This document shows, piece by piece, positions 31,250 to 42,237 of a DNA stretch of 64,000 bases. This DNA is from Tanypteryx hageni (Eukaryota > Arthropoda > Insecta > Odonata > Petaluridae): contig CM054117.1 in NCBI GenBank assembly GCA_028673005.1, forward strand, positions 1,426,001 to 1,490,000, given 5' to 3'. The notes under the pieces were generated by a model. That model was not told where the DNA came from. It saw only the letters and a program-made list of their open reading frames with translations, and ran no database searches. The translations under genes and the position numbers were made by a program. The first letter of the stretch is position 1, and each line of letters begins with the position of its first letter.

Positions 31250-32960
31250 GACGGGATCTTATCTTTCCACAACAATTTGACGATGCTGAAAATACGATTT
31301 CAGGTTCAGTAGAAGATGGTTTAATTGTGCAAAGTGCTTAAAAAAATTTTGTAAATTTTCAGTTCTTTCTCCTGAATTTTTAAAAGCAAGAAACTCGTCT
31401 TTTAAATTTGAGAAATTTTTGTCGATGTTACGCTGCACAACGTCACTGTTCGCTACATTTATTTCTTCTTCCACGGACGCTGAGGCTTCATATTTCACTT
31501 CAACCACTTTCACTGTGTTTGGTGATTTTGAAGATTTCGGAAATAATCTCTCGAAAAGCGTTGTTGCAAACTGCAAAATCACTCCGGAGGGAATTCCGTT
31601 GGATGAATTCAAACACTCCAATAAAACTGCAGCTCTCGTATTTCCCAGCTGACTCATTCGAGTTTTAATATTTTAAAAAAGTTTTTCACTTATTTCACTT
31701 TTATCTTCGTCTAATTTTTTAAATAAAAAATTTAATGCTCCTTTCGCAGTTAACAAGGTAGCATCTTTTCTTACTAACGCTTCAACTGCAAGGGTCACCG
31801 GTTTTAGCTCTAGTCTTAATTCTTCAAGTTTTTAAAATCAATTATTGTAACAAATGAGAAGAATTAAGCTCATTCAAAATATACGTGATAGAGTCACGCA
31901 TTCTCAAAAATGTATCCAGCATGAATTCAATCGAATTCCAGCGGTGCTTAACATCCAACTGCAATTGTAACTCGCATCCTATTTGTTCACAAATCCTTTT
32001 TTGTAGACTTAATTTCGAGTCCTCGACTTTTTAAAGTATTTAATAATAGTGCGAACGCACTTTAAAATGCCCAGAATATCAAGCTCAACTATTTTTTCAT
32101 AAATGAGAGCAGATTCTCCATCACAAATGTCATAGTCATCATCATTATAATCATCATCATTATTCCTATTATCATCATCCTTAGTATCATATATACCAGC
32201 AGAATTTATTGGTTTGTAAAGCGTGTCGCAAACTACAAGATTTAAGCCATGATTTAAACAAAGTTTTGATTCTAATGGACTATCTCTTGCATATTTAATC
32301 ATAACACTGGCACCGTCATTTTTATTCCCAACAATATCATTTTCGAAGGAAATACCAAATCTTTTTAAATGATTGTTAACACTAGATAATATTCTTGATG
32401 CATTGCAGGAACCAATTAATCATGAAAGTCCATGATTAATAACTCTGCCTTCTTTATCATATAAATTTGTGTTTATGTAGCAACGTCTACTTTTATTGAC
32501 CCATTCGCCTATGTTTTACTATATTTTCTTCCATTATTTTTGGGTCTTTCCAAATTTTTTACTACTTCATTTCTTTGTACTTCATATTCTTCATGTACCA
32601 GACGCATCACTCCGTTTTCACTTCTGGGTAAATTGTAGTTCTTTTCCAACAAACTGTGTATAATGAACTCTGATTTTGTGATTCCCCGAATTGTAAAACC
32701 ATCCTTAGCAGCCAATCTAGCAACAATATCACGAAGATTGTGTTTCTTAACAAAATTAAGCATGGTTCTAGATGCACATTGCTTAGAGCTTGTTGATGGT
32801 TCGTATTCTGAATTTCTTTTTAAAACTATCTTGTGAATATTTCTAAGATGATTTATCATTGCCGAAGTGGAACCATATGCGTTTGTGAGTATTGTTTGGC
32901 ATTTGTTACACTGTGCTCTGTTATGATTTTTATGTATTGACGGAATCTTTTTAAAATATC
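31250..32960 (-). pseudogene. hAT transposase relic with BED-type finger
   Basis: From 32960 down: a BED-like finger QCNKCQTILTNAYGSTSAMI..HLRNIH (C-x2-C, H-x4-H), TMLNFVKKHNLRDIVARL, ITKSEFIIHSLLEKNYNLP, then in another frame NKNDGASVMIKYARDSPLES, CLNHGLNLVV and finally LRLELKPVTLAVEALVRKDA..TAKGALNFLFKKL. These are hAT blocks: finger, DNA-binding segment, central D motif with DGASVM, and CLNH. An Asp/Asn-rich insertion (about 32130-32180) is odd. The dimerisation end is missing. The left terminal sequence is at 30896. Confidence 0.72.
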
Positions 32961-32969
32961 CCCCGACTG

Positions 32970-33840
32970 CAGCAGGCGCTATTGATGATTAGCTATTTTG
33001 GATAAAAATATATTTTAAAATATAAGTATAAATATATATTTTAAAATATTACTTTTCATGAAAATAAATTAAATTAATACTTTACCAAATATTGTGTTAT
33101 TTTGTGTGACTGAATTGAAAAACTAAATTACAGTACACTTTTAGTCATTTTCTATGTTTTTTCACTATATATACACTTCATTACGCACATATGACTTATT
33201 ACGACGCCTTCCAAGAGGCAAGTGAATCACCGTAAAAGTCATAGTCATGTTAGAATGGTTTTCTTTTTGTTATTAGAGGGTGTTCTACTATCTCCCATAC
33301 TTTTATGCTAAATAGAAATTAAAGACATAGTAAGAAACTTGTTCATATCTTGCGTAATGTTTATATTCTCGTAATTTCAAATTAAATTAAGGAAAGTAAT
33401 CAATTGAGAAATGAAAGCAAGAAAAAGTACTTACCTAACACTTTAAATACGTAGATTCTAAAAAAAATCCGCAGGAACCCACTCACCTCACTACCAACTA
33501 CAACCACAAGATTAACTGAAGAATGTATTTTGTATGCATGCGGTTCGCGAACTAAAAGGGTCAGCATTACAAAGTAGTGAATTATCCTTTGACTGCAATG
33601 TGTTTAATATGTTACACATGCGCCATCTGCTCTTCGGACGAAAATACGCCTAGACGGAAGGTGGCACTTACCCCGCCTTACCTTGGTGGTTTCATAAAAC
33701 ATTTTATGTATAAACGACTCTTTAATCAATCTGTAGTGAAAACGTACATTATTGGATGAGAAATTGGTTTTCATCAATTTTTAAATTGCAGCTACAAATT
33801 CGCGGATTATAGGATGATGAAATTAAAAGTGATTTTTTAG
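32970..33840. other. AT-rich stretch, nothing recognised
   Basis: Presumably the right flank of the hAT relic plus intergenic DNA. The 60-codon plus frame at 33577-33759 shows no known motif. Confidence 0.4.
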
Positions 33841-33852
33841 GTATTTCAAAAC

Positions 33853-33916
33853 CGAAAACCGCGGGTTTTTATTACAGTTTGCAAATACGGTTTTTTCTTA
33901 GAAACCGCGGTTTTCG
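33853..33916. repeat. 12-bp perfect inverted repeat with 40-bp loop
   Basis: cgaaaaccgcgg at 33853-33864 is mirrored by ccgcggttttcg at 33905-33916. The arms can fold into a hairpin. It lies between two hAT relics and may be subterminal transposon sequence. Confidence 0.75.
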
Positions 33917-34239
33917 AATACGAATACTCCAATCCGGCAAACTCGATTCATCAGGCCGCATATTGCGATGCTCGTGGCATACATTCACATATATATCAAC
34001 ATTGAAATATGTAATAAAGAGGCAAATACAATTTAATGGCTTTTTAATTTAACGAATACAGATTTCAGTTCTTCATATTTACTAATATTTTTTAAATCCT
34101 TGAAGGCTTTAACCTAATATAATGACTTTTCAATCTAATGCAAAAAATTTCAATTTTTCATATTTACTAATATATTAATGAACTTGAAAGAAGTTAAAAC
34201 AAATTAAGGACTAGTAAATAAAATGTTGCATTCAATCAT

Positions 34240-34480
34240 ATTCATAAAAATAAGAAGGCAAACACAATTTAATGACTTTTTTGTGAATGTTTGTTGTGAG
34301 CTAAGAACTTGATATTTGGTTCTAGCATTGTTGTCTTTAGCTTCAATTGGTCTTCCAGTTGAGTGTTTGTCAACTGTGATCTCAGACACGTCTTGATTTG
34401 AGCCATATGGGAAAATGTTGATTCATAGCAATAGGTTGTGCCAAAACAAGAGAGTAAAGGACGAGCATATTGCATATGTC
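34240..34480 (-). pseudogene. hAT transposase, dimerisation end
   Basis: The 68-codon frame reads LLSCFGTTYCYESTFSHMAQIKTCLRSQLT in two overlapping blocks, then LKTTMLEPNIKFLAHNKHSQ and KSH. It is the C-terminal hAT dimerisation pattern (S.FG.TY.CES.FS.M..IK...R..L). It is a different lineage from the BED hAT at 31250. The rest of the gene is not visible because LINE sequence begins at 34495. Confidence 0.75.
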
Positions 34481-34494
34481 ACGTTAGTCAGATT

Positions 34495-35340
34495 GCTTTT
34501 TCATTATCTGTAATTTTTATCCGATTGTTTATTTGTTCGATTAGTTTTTCTGTCATCCAATCCTTTTTTAGTTTGAGATGAGAAGATTATTTAGTTGATT
34601 ATGCATAGATTTTGTTAAGCTTCTTCTTTTCATTTGATAGGATCATTTTCTTTTAAGAGATATTCCCAATTAAACGAATAAATTATGGCTTTGGCTTAGA
34701 AATAGCCAAGTTAAATTATTTTTTCTTTCATTTGGTTAGTTACATATCTGTCACAATATTTTAGATTCAAGACTATGATTTTATGATCGGGTATTTTAGA
34801 ATGTATTATTAGTGCTTTAGAAGTAGAAATTAGTCCTTTGTAGTAGATATGGTCAATGTATGAGGTAATTATTTGAGATCTATTTCTTCTCAGGTGTATT
34901 CTTTAATTATTTTTGCATATCCATGGTAGGAAGCATATCTTTGTATTTAGAATTGTTTGCATCTTTTGCCTTTATATTTAAAGTCATATCACATATCCTT
35001 TGCTTTTGAGTTACATATAGTCATATATAGTTCATTAATACATAATATTTTGCTGAAGATGGGGGTCAATACACTCCTAAAAGAAATAATTCCCAATTTG
35101 CCTTCATCAACAAACATCTTAGATTCAAAGTTAACAGTGTCTATGTCATTTTCAGTGAAAGTGAAATCATTTCTAACATAAAAAAGACCCCACCACCTCT
35201 ATTAGTTATTCACAGTTTTGTATATGTATATGCTATACATTCTCTTCATTCATCATATTATGGACTTCAGTCAGAACAATCAAAGCTATATTTATTTTCC
35301 GTGATAGTTGGCAGTAAATGTTTGAAATTACTCCCAATTC
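34495..35340 (-). pseudogene. LINE endonuclease relic
   Basis: Read from 35340: INIALIVLTEVHNMMNEENV, YSIYIYKTVNN, GGGVFFYVRNDFTFTENDID, LGIISFRSVLTPIFSKIL, then LISTSKALIIHSKIPDHKII and near 34545 DWMTEKLIEQINNRIKI. Blocks correspond to TE.W, RGGGV..YV, S.DH and the post-endonuclease W.T segment of jockey/CR1-type ORF2. Stops are frequent. It lies 3' of an FP-like frame on the same strand, which would be its ORF1, and stops at the hAT relic. Confidence 0.6.
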
Positions 35341-35501
35341 TTCTTAATGGACATAACGTTTAGATGAAACACAAAAAAAGTCATTATTAAGGGTATATTA
35401 TTATCATTAATTATAGCTTCGTGTATATTATAGTTAATTTTATGTTGCAATCGTTTCCAAATATTCCATTGTAAATGTAGTTGAAGATTAGTCAGGAATA
35501 A

Positions 35502-36240
35502 TTATATGCTGGTATAGATTTTGTTTAGATCTTCAGTATTGATTTTAAGTAGTCTTTCATTTTCCTCCTTAATAAAATAAGTGGAAAAATATTTTATCCA
35601 AACGAAGTTATATCTGGAATGTTTACATAGTTCCCTGGTTTTCCAAAAGTGTTCTCCATAATATTTGGTTAAGGCCTGATTTAGATAAACTCTGCTATTA
35701 TTATTATTGCTCAAAATACCGTCATCAGTTAATGGTTTTCGGTTATTGCAGCAAATATCATTTATTTCCTTTGAAAAGAAACTGACCACGATTTTACTTT
35801 TTTATCTGCTCGGAGATTTTTAACTACATACACACCATCAATATCACTTTCACTAAAATTGTCTTTTTCTAACTTATTAAAAATATTATTTATTATACCA
35901 ATAATATTTCTGTCTTTCAGATCCGCGTCTATGCACACAATATCTAATATTTTATCTAAGTAATCTCGATCTAATTTATTCCCCTTGTTTTCTAAATTGA
36001 CAATAGTGCAATGTTTTTCACGTACCTAGTTTATCTCTTAGTTGTACTATAGAAAGGTTAAGGTCATCAATGTTTTTATTGTAACTATTCTTTGTTTTCA
36101 GAAGTACATAATATTTCTATACTAAAAAGTTTGTACTTAGCCTTATCAATTAGGTCCTTCCGTGAATCGTAATGATCTTTTGGCGTGAGGCATACTCTCG
36201 ACCTGTTTATCTTTTTGACGGCATCCGGGGAATCTACAAG
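35502..36240 (-). pseudogene. FP-like protein relic, probable LINE ORF1
   Basis: The last frame (35502-35789) has the block NNRKPLTDDGILSN, RVYLNQALTKYY, FWKTRELCKHSRYNFVWIKY and a basic end, resembling the C-terminal part of proteins of the Baculo_FP family, which occur in insect LINE ORF1s as well as in baculoviruses. Upstream frames add LDKILDIVCIDADLKDRNII and further fragments up to about 36240. Several frameshifts and stops break it. Because a LINE endonuclease relic follows on the same strand (34495-35340), I read it as LINE ORF1. An old viral copy is less likely. The family call is tentative. Confidence 0.5.
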
Positions 36241-36299
36241 TTTCTTTTCATATTGTTAAGATCCATCTGAAAATCACCTACATGAGCTCAGAACAGTTA

Positions 36300-37000
36300 A
36301 AGTGCAGGATTCTTTCCTTGGCGTATCTTACGCCCTCCCCCTTATTCTCTCCTCCTTCTCCAGTTTATTTTGGTTTTTACGCTTCGTATACGTAATTGTT
36401 ATAAAGTTCTCTGTCGATTGATACCAGTGTCGACTGTGTTTCCTTGGCGTAAATTACGCCTCCCCCCTTTTCCCTCTCCACACTTTATTTTCCTTTTTTC
36501 GCTGCGTATTCGTAATCGTTATAAAATTCTCTGTCGATTGATACCAATGTCTACCGCGTTTCATTGGCCTACCTTAATCCCTCCCCCCTTTTCCCTCCTT
36601 CCACTTTATTTTCGTTTTTACGCTGCGTATTCGTAATAAAATTCTCTGTCAATTGATACCAATGTCAACTGTGTTTCCTTGTGGTATCTTTTCCATCCCC
36701 CTATTTTTATTTTCGCTTTTACGCTGCGTATTCGTAATCGTTGTAAAATTCTCTGTCGATTGATACCAGTGTCGACTGTGTTTCCTTGGCGAACCTTACG
36801 TCCTCCCCCTTTTCCCTCCCCCACATTATTTTCGTTTTTACGCTGCGTATTCGTAATCGTTATACAATTCCCTGTAGACTGGTACAAATGTCGAATATGT
36901 TCCATCGTCGTACCTTATGCCCTCCCCTCCTTTCCCCTCCTCTTACTTCCATTCTCCTTTTTGCTGCATATGCGTATATTCCCCTCAGTCCTTTCTCATG
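36300..37000. repeat. Minisatellite, about 107-120 bp unit, six copies
   Basis: The landmark ttctctgtcgattgatacca starts at 36407, 36527, 36642, 36749 and, more diverged, at 36868. Each unit also has a pyrimidine-rich tract and gctgcgtattcgtaat. Copy lengths vary by a few bases. The open frames over it are translations of the repeat. Confidence 0.9.
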
Positions 37001-37104
37001 TATAAAAAGAAAATTTATTCAGGAACTTGATAAAATCTTAACAAAAAAAACAAACATTTCTTACTTACTTTAACTTAAATTGTTACAGTTCAAGCTTGAT
37101 ATAT

Positions 37105-38715
37105 TCATTTAAAAATGAAATCCATTCTTCTTGTTTTAATTTGCGCAAAAAGTTCAATAATTTTCTCCTTGATCTCTGGATGACAATTGAGGAAATTTTT
37201 CTCCATTGAAAGTATTGCAAGCACATTTAGTCTTTCCAAATTCATAGTGCTTCTTAAAAAAGTTTTTATTCTTTTCAATGTTGAAAAGCAGCGCTCTGCC
37301 TCTGATGTAGTCATGGGAATTGTCAAGAGGATTTTTATCAGTTTCGTAATTTCACTAAAAACATCATCTAGATTATTTTCCAAGATAAATTTCAGCAGCT
37401 CAATTAATTTGCAATATTCATGAATATCAGTCCTACAATAGAATACTTTTAGTTCAGTTTCAAGCTTTTCTTTGTCAATCATAGGATAAGCTTCAGTGGT
37501 CAGTACTATCTCTTTTGTGGGATGTTCATTCTTAAATCTAGTGAAGCATTTCTTGTTGAACAATTTAGCAGCTACTAAGTGTTTAGTGGAAGAATATCTG
37601 TCCATTATATCATCACATATATAGTCACACATTTCCTTAGCTTCTGCCATGAGTGTCTTTGAAGGATTCTCACAGTACTTTGAGTTTCTCAATTCTAAAA
37701 TAGCAGTTTTGAAATTTGTTATATATTCATTAACTTTAAACACATTAATTTCTCGAGATTGCATTTGGTTGAAAATTATTTCAACATGAGGCATAATCTG
37801 ATGAAAAAGCTCTAACCAAAACTTGAAATTATCATCATTCAGGTATTTTAAAATTCCTGTTGCTTCTGCAATGGTTTGATCTGCATTTGATGTTGACTGA
37901 ATTTCAGTGAGGTAGTTTTTTAAAGGTTGCAAATTTTCATGAACTCTGTTTATGGTCCGTATGTTGAAATTCCACCTTGTAGAGGATGGACGTGGAATGC
38001 TGACGTCCATATGTTTCTTGAGAATGGACACACGTTGTGGTGATCTTGAGAAGAATGTTGGAATAGCCAGAATGTTAGAGAAAAATATTCTTGCGTTTCG
38101 TGTAATACTTGCTGCATTTCTCATTATTAAATTAAGTTGATGTGCATAACAGTGAATGAAATGTGCATTACTATAAACTGCTTTTATTTTTGCTTGAACT
38201 CCTGCTTTTTTGCCTTTCATGACATTTGCACCATCAAATGTCTGAGCTATCAGTTTTTGTCCATTTCCTTGAAGGATTATGTCCAATTGTTCTAAAATAC
38301 GTTTTGCTATGCCATTTGCAGTTTGATTTTCTGGAATAAAGAATCCCCAAAAACGCTCAAATATTTCTTCATTCAATACGTACCGTAGAACAAGGACCAT
38401 TTGAGTGTGTTCCGAAACATCTGTTGTGTCATCAGCCATGACAGCTACAAAGGAAGCTTTTCTAATTTCCGTCCTTATCTCCTCATGGTATATTTGTAGC
38501 AGGCAGTCAAGTATCTCATTCTGAATGGTCTTAGAAACACCTTTGAAGACTGCACTGGTTTCTAAGTGATTCTTCAAATCTGAATCTAATTTAGATGCAA
38601 AATTTACTAATCCTCTAAATACCCCTGGATTTACTGAATCGTCTTTTTCATCATGTCCACGTAAGGGAGTTTCAAAGTTTCCACAAAAGTAAATGCAGTC
38701 TATTATTTTGGACAA
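37105..38715 (-). CDS. hAT transposase, catalytic and dimerisation part (ZMYM1-like)
   Basis: A 536-codon open frame. It would cut and rejoin DNA at hAT ends. Motifs: MADDTTD (residues 93-99, first catalytic Asp), FDGANVMKGKKAGVQAKIK (160-178, second Asp), HCYAHQLNLIMRN (188-200), STRWNF, and the C-terminal dimerisation block PMTTSEAERCFSTLKRIKTF (467-486; Glu of SEAER is the likely third acid). The organisation corresponds to DUF4371 plus hAT C-terminal domain, as in TTF-finger/ZMYM1-like hATs. The N-terminal finger is at 38805-39185 in another frame, separated by one frameshift near 38865. No internal stop occurs, so it is the best preserved transposase in the window. Confidence 0.85.
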   Translation of the reverse strand: MSKIIDCIYFCGNFETPLRGHDEKDDSVNPGVFRGLVNFASKLDSDLKNHLETSAVFKGVSKTIQNEILDCLLQIYHEEIRTEIRKASFVAVMADDTTDVSEHTQMVLVLRYVLNEEIFERFWGFFIPENQTANGIAKRILEQLDIILQGNGQKLIAQTFDGANVMKGKKAGVQAKIKAVYSNAHFIHCYAHQLNLIMRNAASITRNARIFFSNILAIPTFFSRSPQRVSILKKHMDVSIPRPSSTRWNFNIRTINRVHENLQPLKNYLTEIQSTSNADQTIAEATGILKYLNDDNFKFWLELFHQIMPHVEIIFNQMQSREINVFKVNEYITNFKTAILELRNSKYCENPSKTLMAEAKEMCDYICDDIMDRYSSTKHLVAAKLFNKKCFTRFKNEHPTKEIVLTTEAYPMIDKEKLETELKVFYCRTDIHEYCKLIELLKFILENNLDDVFSEITKLIKILLTIPMTTSEAERCFSTLKRIKTFLRSTMNLERLNVLAILSMEKNFLNCHPEIKEKIIELFAQIKTRRMDFIFK

Positions 38716-38804
38716 AATTTCACGGTTCTTTTTAACTTTTATATTATGCTCATTGATTGAAAGTCTGTATGCCTCACTAAGTTTCTCCTTAATACTTACG
38801 GTTC

Positions 38805-39185
38805 CTAAAAGTGACAGTGAAACAACATTATCAACGTGCTTCTTTGACTTCTCATGCTTTTCAGTTTTTCTTTCATTTTGTTTATATTTCTAAAACCATC
38901 TTTTGTCCACGGTACATCACCTCCAAACAGCAAACACGGGAAGCAAAACAGTGCATTTTTTACTTCACAGCCGCAAAGCCAACTTTTCCGTTGGTACCAT
39001 TCAGAATTAAAGCTACGAATATATTTCTTGTTGTTGCTTTTGCCTGGCTGAGATATTAAAATATCAGGTGTTGAACGACCTCTTTTCTTAACTGTAACTT
39101 TCTCATGGAGAGATAGCTGTGAAAACTTAAGCTGTTGAAGTTCACTTACAGTCACAGAACTTATTTCTTGGGGATGAAAGGCCAT
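38805..39185 (-). pseudogene. hAT transposase, N-terminal TTF-type zinc finger
   Basis: The start (39185) leads through a basic stretch (KKRGRSTPDILISQPGK) to a TTF finger: YIRSFNSEWYQRKSWLCGCE, then VKNALFCFPCLLFGG and WTKDGF (C..C-x2-C). After about residue 108 the frame departs from the family. Reading the neighbouring frame instead continues HEKSKKHVDNVVSLSLL and joins 38715. A single small indel near 38865 therefore separates the two halves. Confidence 0.8.
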
Positions 39186-39672
39186 GGTTAAAGTTTTCTG
39201 TTAAATAAAAGAACCGAAAAAAAAAATGAATCAAATAGAATAGCTGGAAGCAGAATAATAATCTAATTCTACACTCTTCTACACTTTATCACATTCAAGA
39301 ATATGGTACACGGTTTTTAAGCACAACACACGCTGAGTAAAAAAAAATTCCTTCCACCATCACGCCAGAGCAACAGTGCTCTCTCTACCTGGGAGTCCCG
39401 CCTTCCTCCCCACCCCCCCCTCCTATGTGCGCATGCGCACAACAGTCAAACACCACGTCGCTGGCACTGTGAAGTGCACAGTTCCATACAAAGATTTTTG
39501 TATCTTTTTCATAAACTGGGGGATGGCTACTGAAGTACTGACATTAAGCTTAAGGAATATATATTATACTACAAAAATAAAGAAAGGATTAAAGAAAAAA
39601 GGACTCATTATATTAAATGTTATCGATAATATCAAGTGGAAATAGGGGGTGCAGCAGTTCCGCAGTGCCTAT

Positions 39673-39688
39673 ACACGAGCCGCCACTG
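39673..39688 (-). repeat. hAT right terminal repeat CAGTGGCGGCTCGTG
   Basis: On the minus strand the sequence begins CAGTGGCGGCTCGTGTATAG, a terminal repeat typical of hAT elements, about 490 bp upstream of the transposase start. The flanking octamer catttgtg (39689-39696) would be the target duplicate. The other end was not found and is probably replaced by the minisatellite at 36300-37000. Confidence 0.7.
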
Positions 39689-39699
39689 CATTTGTGTGC

Positions 39700-40230
39700 C
39701 TCTGAAACACGTATTTTATCGTTTAATTTCAGAAAACGAGCGTCCCACCGCAGAGGTCCTACGCGATATACATAGTTATAATTAGTTCAGCCAGTTTATC
39801 AACCTCTTTAAATGATAACTTACGATAATTTTCTTTCATGTACTTCTCTAATTGACGTAAAGGTTTGTTGGAGCATTCAGAAGAAAAATAAAGCACTTTG
39901 AATTCATCTTAAACCGTATGAAATTAAACATTTATCCGTAGAAATGTTTTAGCATACTGTTTATGCTATTCATAGCATAGAAGGGCAAAAAATTCATTTT
40001 TATGTAGTGAAGCATATATTGTGTCAATCTCATCTTCTGATACACTTCCTCTTAGTCTCTTATGCATGGGTTAATTAATTTGATTTCTTGCAGTTACAAC
40101 TGAAACCCAGTTATCTCCAAATCCACATTCCTTATCATACATTGTTTAATATAATTTATTTATTTAACAACAGTATAATATGACATACGCTGCGTTATGC
40201 AATACATTGTATAAGATATCAGTTTTGAAA
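39700..40230. other. AT-rich stretch, no gene recognised
   Basis: The minus strand holds short decayed open stretches (for example around 39800-39900 a Lys/Glu-rich one) that I cannot assign to any family. Confidence 0.35.
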
Positions 40231-40232
40231 AA

Positions 40233-40515
40233 ATCCTTTTATTTCCTCTCCCGTGTTGGGTTAAATGGTTGTGGTTTGGATTCGTTTCATATTCCTACTC
40301 CGGGTTGGGTTAAGCGGTTGGATTCGTTCTATTTCCTTTCTCCGGGTTGGTTTATGTTGTTTGGGGTAGGATTCGTGCTATTTCCTCCATCCGGGTTGGG
40401 TTAAGTGGTTTGGGGTTGAATTCGTTCCATTTTCCTTTCCCGGAATGGGTTAAGTGGTTGAGGGTTGGATTCGTTCCTTTTCTTTGCACGGGTTAAGTTA
40501 AGTGATTCGGTGTTA
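40233..40515. repeat. Minisatellite, about 50-58 bp unit, six copies
   Basis: Repeated pattern: ccgggttgggttaagtggtt, then ggattcgttc and atttcctt. Copies occur at about 40250, 40300, 40345, 40395, 40440 and 40485, with variable decay. GT-rich on the plus strand. Confidence 0.88.
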
Positions 40516-41766
40516 AAACGGTCTTTAGGAATATCCCTCCCCCCAGATAGTGCTGGAGGGAGATTCCTCATGTAGTGTTAATAGAGTTAACCCATTTGAT
40601 TTATCTTCTTGTGCGTAATCGTCCCATATCGGACTAGCAACTTTCGTACTGCTGGAAAGTTTTACAACTTTGCTTCTTTTATCAAATATTGATAAAATTT
40701 TGCTATTTTTGCTAATAATTTTGTTTCTTTTTGTCCATTATCTTTGGAAATTTTTCGTCGCTGTGTTCCAGATAAATTTTTCTTAATTCCGTATCTACCG
40801 TTCATGCTAATTACAAAAAATAAATGAAAAGATGTGTCAACTGTGGTTATTCTACGATATGTAAAACGAATGAAGTTGTACGAATGAGCATAAATAGTTG
40901 TAGATATTTTAAAGAAGACAATTTTGAAGAGTATAAGATGGAAACAAATGAGTTTTAAATGCTGAACCAAATTTAAAATATTTAAGAATATAGAAAAAAT
41001 TACATACATTTTTTCTAATTTCAACGGACTACTATTATTCAACACTCGACCATGACTATTTTCAATTTTTTTTATAGAAAGATTCCTTCTTTTTAACAGT
41101 TTTAAAATAGTTATATTCCCTTACCTTTTTTAAATTATTATTAGATTGCGAATAACATTTTCATTTAATTTATAAAATTTTTATTTAAATTATCTTTAAT
41201 TTATTAGTGAACCTATCAGATATCTATATACTTACATGAATCAGTTAGCAGCAGAACAACACTAACGTAAGTATTATAAATATAATGTTAAACGACAATC
41301 TCAATGGCACACGCAGACATGCTAGAAGCATCCACTGATCTTCACGTTGCAAAGTTCTTTCAAAAAGTGTCGGTTCGTCTCTGGCTGTCGCACACTAAAG
41401 CACCAAACACTACCAGTGCCGTTCGATTCCAAAGTCGGAGGTTATTTTCTATCTGTAATGTTATTTTTTCACAAAACCGATTTCTCCTACAGAAAAATTA
41501 CTATAGACATAATTTATAAAAATTAATATGACAACAACCGTAGTTAAACAGTTTTTTGATAAGTTTAACTTAATATTTCCTCCCTTCGGGCTTGACGTCC
41601 CTGTGCAATGGCACCAATGGCATATGCGTTAAGCCACCACTGGACCCAAGGCCTATTAAAGTCAAAATACCACAACTGACTTCAATATTCAATAGTACTA
41701 GATGCTTATTGCAGGGTTGCTTGCAACGCCAATAAAATGCGTGCTTACTGCCTTCTGGCATGGTAA
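40516..41766. other. AT-rich stretch, nothing recognised
   Basis: Open frames (such as 40662-41045 minus) are low-complexity translations without motifs. A moderately GC block at 41570-41765 (gcttgacgtccctgtgcaat) is unlike the rest and may be an old SINE, but I see no promoter boxes. Confidence 0.35.
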
Positions 41767-42185
41767 ATTAATGCAATGGAAATCATGAATATGGATGGGT
41801 TTTATTTTAGAAATGTATTTTTATAAAATTAGAGAGCCTCCTGGTTGAGAACTTTTCAACTATCTCCGACGGTCCCGCATTTAAGGTTATACCACTTCCA
41901 TGTACGGCCAAGAGATGGCAGTAATAGGAAAATGCAAGAAAAATAGTTTCTATCAAAATTTTCTGTTCAAATTACGTTTTGCGACAAATTCGTACTTTTT
42001 TATTTTAATGTTTTTTACGACATTGATGTAATGCAATGAAAATCAAAGATGTGCATGGATATACCTTTTAGAAATGCGTGACAAAATATTACAGTGCCTC
42101 CTGGTGGAGATCAAACTATCTGGTGTATGGTACTAAGGTAAAATTACATTGCTCGCCGAGAGCAAAGTTGCTGTTAATAAAGTTT
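41767..42185. repeat. About 260-bp direct repeat, second copy split by a LINE
   Basis: 41767-41862 (taatgcaatggaaatcatga ... gagcctcctggttgagaac ... caactatc) recurs at 42030-42117 with substitutions (taatgcaatgaaaatcaaag, gtgcctcctggtggagatc, aactatc). The unit's next segment, tttctatcaaaattttct (41949), is missing after copy 2 but reappears at 44674, on the far side of the LINE. So the LINE at about 42190-44640 appears to sit inside copy 2. Confidence 0.65.
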
Positions 42186-42237
42186 TTTCTGCGCTAACAG
42201 TGACTGGTTCCCATCACGTTCGGGACTCCTGGACGTC

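Noticed and set aside
35502..36240. Endogenous baculovirus fragment
   Set aside because: Only an FP-like frame is seen, without other viral genes, and a LINE endonuclease follows on the same strand, so a LINE ORF1 is the simpler reading.
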